A stretch of DNA of 31,538 nucleotides, taken from IMG/VR virus record IMGVR_UViG_3300017598_000361, positions 1-31,538 of that record. One strand, written 5' to 3'. The notes under the pieces are model-generated. The model was given only the letters and a program-made list of their open reading frames with translations. It was not told the DNA's origin and searched no databases. Every line of letters begins with the position of its first letter. Within the stretch, counting starts at the first letter, position 1. The stretch is from a virus. A program made the translations under genes and the position numbers. This document shows, piece after piece, positions 30,091 through 31,538 of this stretch.

Positions 30091-31538
30091 TTATCCTACA
30101 GCCCCGCGCTGTCTGCGCATATTCATGAGCATTTTCAAACTATACACTTTGAAATATTTGCCCGCTGCGGCTTTGTTATCAAACTTTAACTGAACTCTTC
30201 GCCCTAACAATGAACCAAATGAATGCTGAGTTTCCGTTCTCCCAGCATCACCCCCCCATGATCCTTCATCCCAATTGAAATTATCCCATGTGTCCCCTGG
30301 GGCATCTAACGACACATCCAACGTACCGTCTATGCTTGTGGCTGAGTTCTTTCTCCAGCTTACCCGCATAGGTCCATTCCCGGTAATCTCATACCAAATA
30401 TTAAATTTTCTAAAGTCCTTAATCCATGACTCTATTGATTGTTCTCCACCTACCTCTTTACTCCAGTAATAACTGTCAATTCCAGACCCGTCTGCCTCTG
30501 TATATGTCCCATCATTTAACTGAATCACCTGGCCATCTTCTAACGACGAAGCTCCGTATAACTCTGCGTTGTACACCGTGAAATCGTTGTAGCCCATCTT
30601 CCCCGTCCATATAGACCAAGAACCAGGCTGACCATCACTCCCAAGTCGATTAATATCAAACCAGAAAATGGCGTCATTGGTTGTGCTTGAAGATGTTTGA
30701 GGCACTGCAATATGTATCCGTTGCTTATACACAAACATCGCTACCTTGTTTTTGTAGGTATTTGACAATGCTAATATATCCTGTTCAATCTTCTCTGAGA
30801 TTGATTTGGTTCTCAGGATTCGGTTAGATGTCTCTAGTACATCAATACCTGACAGTAGGAACATCCCAGCAATTCGACCGTTTCTTTGCCCTAAGAAGAA
30901 AATCCCGTTATCCACTACAGCCAATGCTCTCGGTCCTACAATCCCCACATTTGCCGGAGCCTTGATATATGTGAAAGTCGTATCATCTGAAGCATCTGGA
31001 ATATCTACCAAGAAGATGGAATTCTCTTTGAATATGCTCACCAAGCTATCCTGAACACTCACGGCTTTAATCGCTGACCCGTCACCTTTGTCTAGATTCT
31101 CAAAGTTCAACGCTTTAGACACATAAGGATTTGTAAACTCTGTATAATTAATCACCGAATCGTTTGCGTCGTTTGGATACCATAGACGCTCACGATGCAA
31201 TGCAATGGCCTTATAAGGTGCCGGTGCAGTAGCATCCGCAGGAGGCTCTCCACCTTCTTCTCCTACACCTAAAGTATCTGTAAAACTTGTGGTTGTGTTG
31301 TCCGCTAATTCTTGGACGTATAACCATGGCCCTGCTGCGGCTGTCGATCTGTACACATTTCTCTTGTTCACTCCTACTAGATTAGAACCCAGCGTAATGC
31401 CCTCAACCTCAACCTGCGCTGATCCAACTAATGTAACACCAAGGGAGGCTGATCCAACTTCTCCTTCAACCGCATGTGAGTTAATAAAAGAGACAGCGTA
31501 GTAATATGTGTCAGCAGCAATATCACCTGCGCCATCTG
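30091..31538 (-). CDS. Tail nozzle / DNA-stabilisation protein (5'-truncated), beta-propeller-like
   Basis: The frame is open beyond the window edge, so the N-terminus is missing; 482 residues are visible. Upstream of the internal GTG at 31369-31371 the frame continues with a TYYYAVSF and VEGEVGSASLG stretch like a fibronectin-type III domain. The body has propeller-like strands (SLVSIFKENSIFLVDI, ALAVVDNGIFFLGQRNGRIA, FVYKQRIHIAVPQT, SSTTNDAIFWFDINR, GSWSIWTGKM). These fit the nozzle family of podoviruses (P22 gp10, T7 gp12 type) that closes the tail tube. It is the most upstream gene of the block. The family call is moderate because no long identity is claimed. Confidence 0.65.
   Translation of the reverse strand, partial: DGAGDIAADTYYYAVSFINSHAVEGEVGSASLGVTLVGSAQVEVEGITLGSNLVGVNKRNVYRSTAAAGPWLYVQELADNTTTSFTDTLGVGEEGGEPPADATAPAPYKAIALHRERLWYPNDANDSVINYTEFTNPYVSKALNFENLDKGDGSAIKAVSVQDSLVSIFKENSIFLVDIPDASDDTTFTYIKAPANVGIVGPRALAVVDNGIFFLGQRNGRIAGMFLLSGIDVLETSNRILRTKSISEKIEQDILALSNTYKNKVAMFVYKQRIHIAVPQTSSSTTNDAIFWFDINRLGSDGQPGSWSIWTGKMGYNDFTVYNAELYGASSLEDGQVIQLNDGTYTEADGSGIDSYYWSKEVGGEQSIESWIKDFRKFNIWYEITGNGPMRVSWRKNSATSIDGTLDVSLDAPGDTWDNFNWDEGSWGGDAGRTETQHSFGSLLGRRVQLKFDNKAAAGKYFKVYSLKMLMNMRRQRGAVG

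Overview
The window looks like part of a short-tailed (podovirus-type) bacteriophage genome, probably assembled from a metagenome, infecting a Gram-negative host. The hallmarks are terminase small and large subunits, a portal-protein fragment, a beta-propeller-like tail nozzle, Gly/Ala-rich internal (ejection) virion proteins, a repeat-containing tail fibre, a giant right-handed beta-helix tailspike and a lysis cassette. An overlapping inner/outer-membrane spanin pair and a predicted lipoprotein point to a two-membrane host. Apart from a portal fragment at the left edge, every gene is on the minus strand, and most neighbours overlap by 1-4 bases (ATGA, GTGA, TTGA or TAATG junctions). No integrase, repressor, DNA polymerase, tRNA, IS element or CRISPR array was seen. 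Capsid, scaffold and most of the portal are absent and presumably lie outside the window.

Layout read in the direction of transcription (right to left): 31538-26093 tail nozzle (5'-truncated) and five probable internal virion proteins; 26092-20408 tail fibre, accessory proteins, a HExxH membrane protein, the 1093-residue tailspike with an internal duplication, and a small protein; 20411-18849 lysis region (M15-type endolysin, holin-like protein, i-spanin, o-spanin) with two small unknowns; 18852-18097 a probable fibre or decoration protein; a promoter near 18040-18068; 18017-12667 an accessory block of small genes that includes a knottin-like secreted peptide, a heparinase-II/III-like lipoprotein and an Ea22-like protein; 12666-9710 DNA metabolism (unknown, RecB-like nuclease, SSB-like protein, HNH and PD-(D/E)XK nucleases); 9700-3003 a ribbon-helix-helix protein followed by a surface-sugar operon; 3021-578 membrane protein, TerS, TerL and an FmdB-like zinc ribbon.

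The sugar operon encodes a PseB-like UDP-GlcNAc 4,6-dehydratase, a short NeuB-type synthase, a Gfo/Idh oxidoreductase, a SpsF-type cytidylyltransferase, a class III (glutamate-semialdehyde-like) aminotransferase, a formyltransferase and a GNAT acetyltransferase, with a DNA methyltransferase embedded among them. The inferred output is a CMP-activated, N-acylated nonulosonic (pseudaminic-like) acid. No glycosyltransferase or PseG-like hydrolase is visible, so the host, or genes outside the window, must finish the pathway. Together with the exported polysaccharide-lyase-like lipoprotein and the cysteine-rich secreted peptide, this suggests a phage that invests heavily in remodelling the host surface.

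The left 550 bases (portal coding on the opposite strand, running into unrelated sequence) look like an inversion-type assembly or amplification chimera rather than natural gene order.
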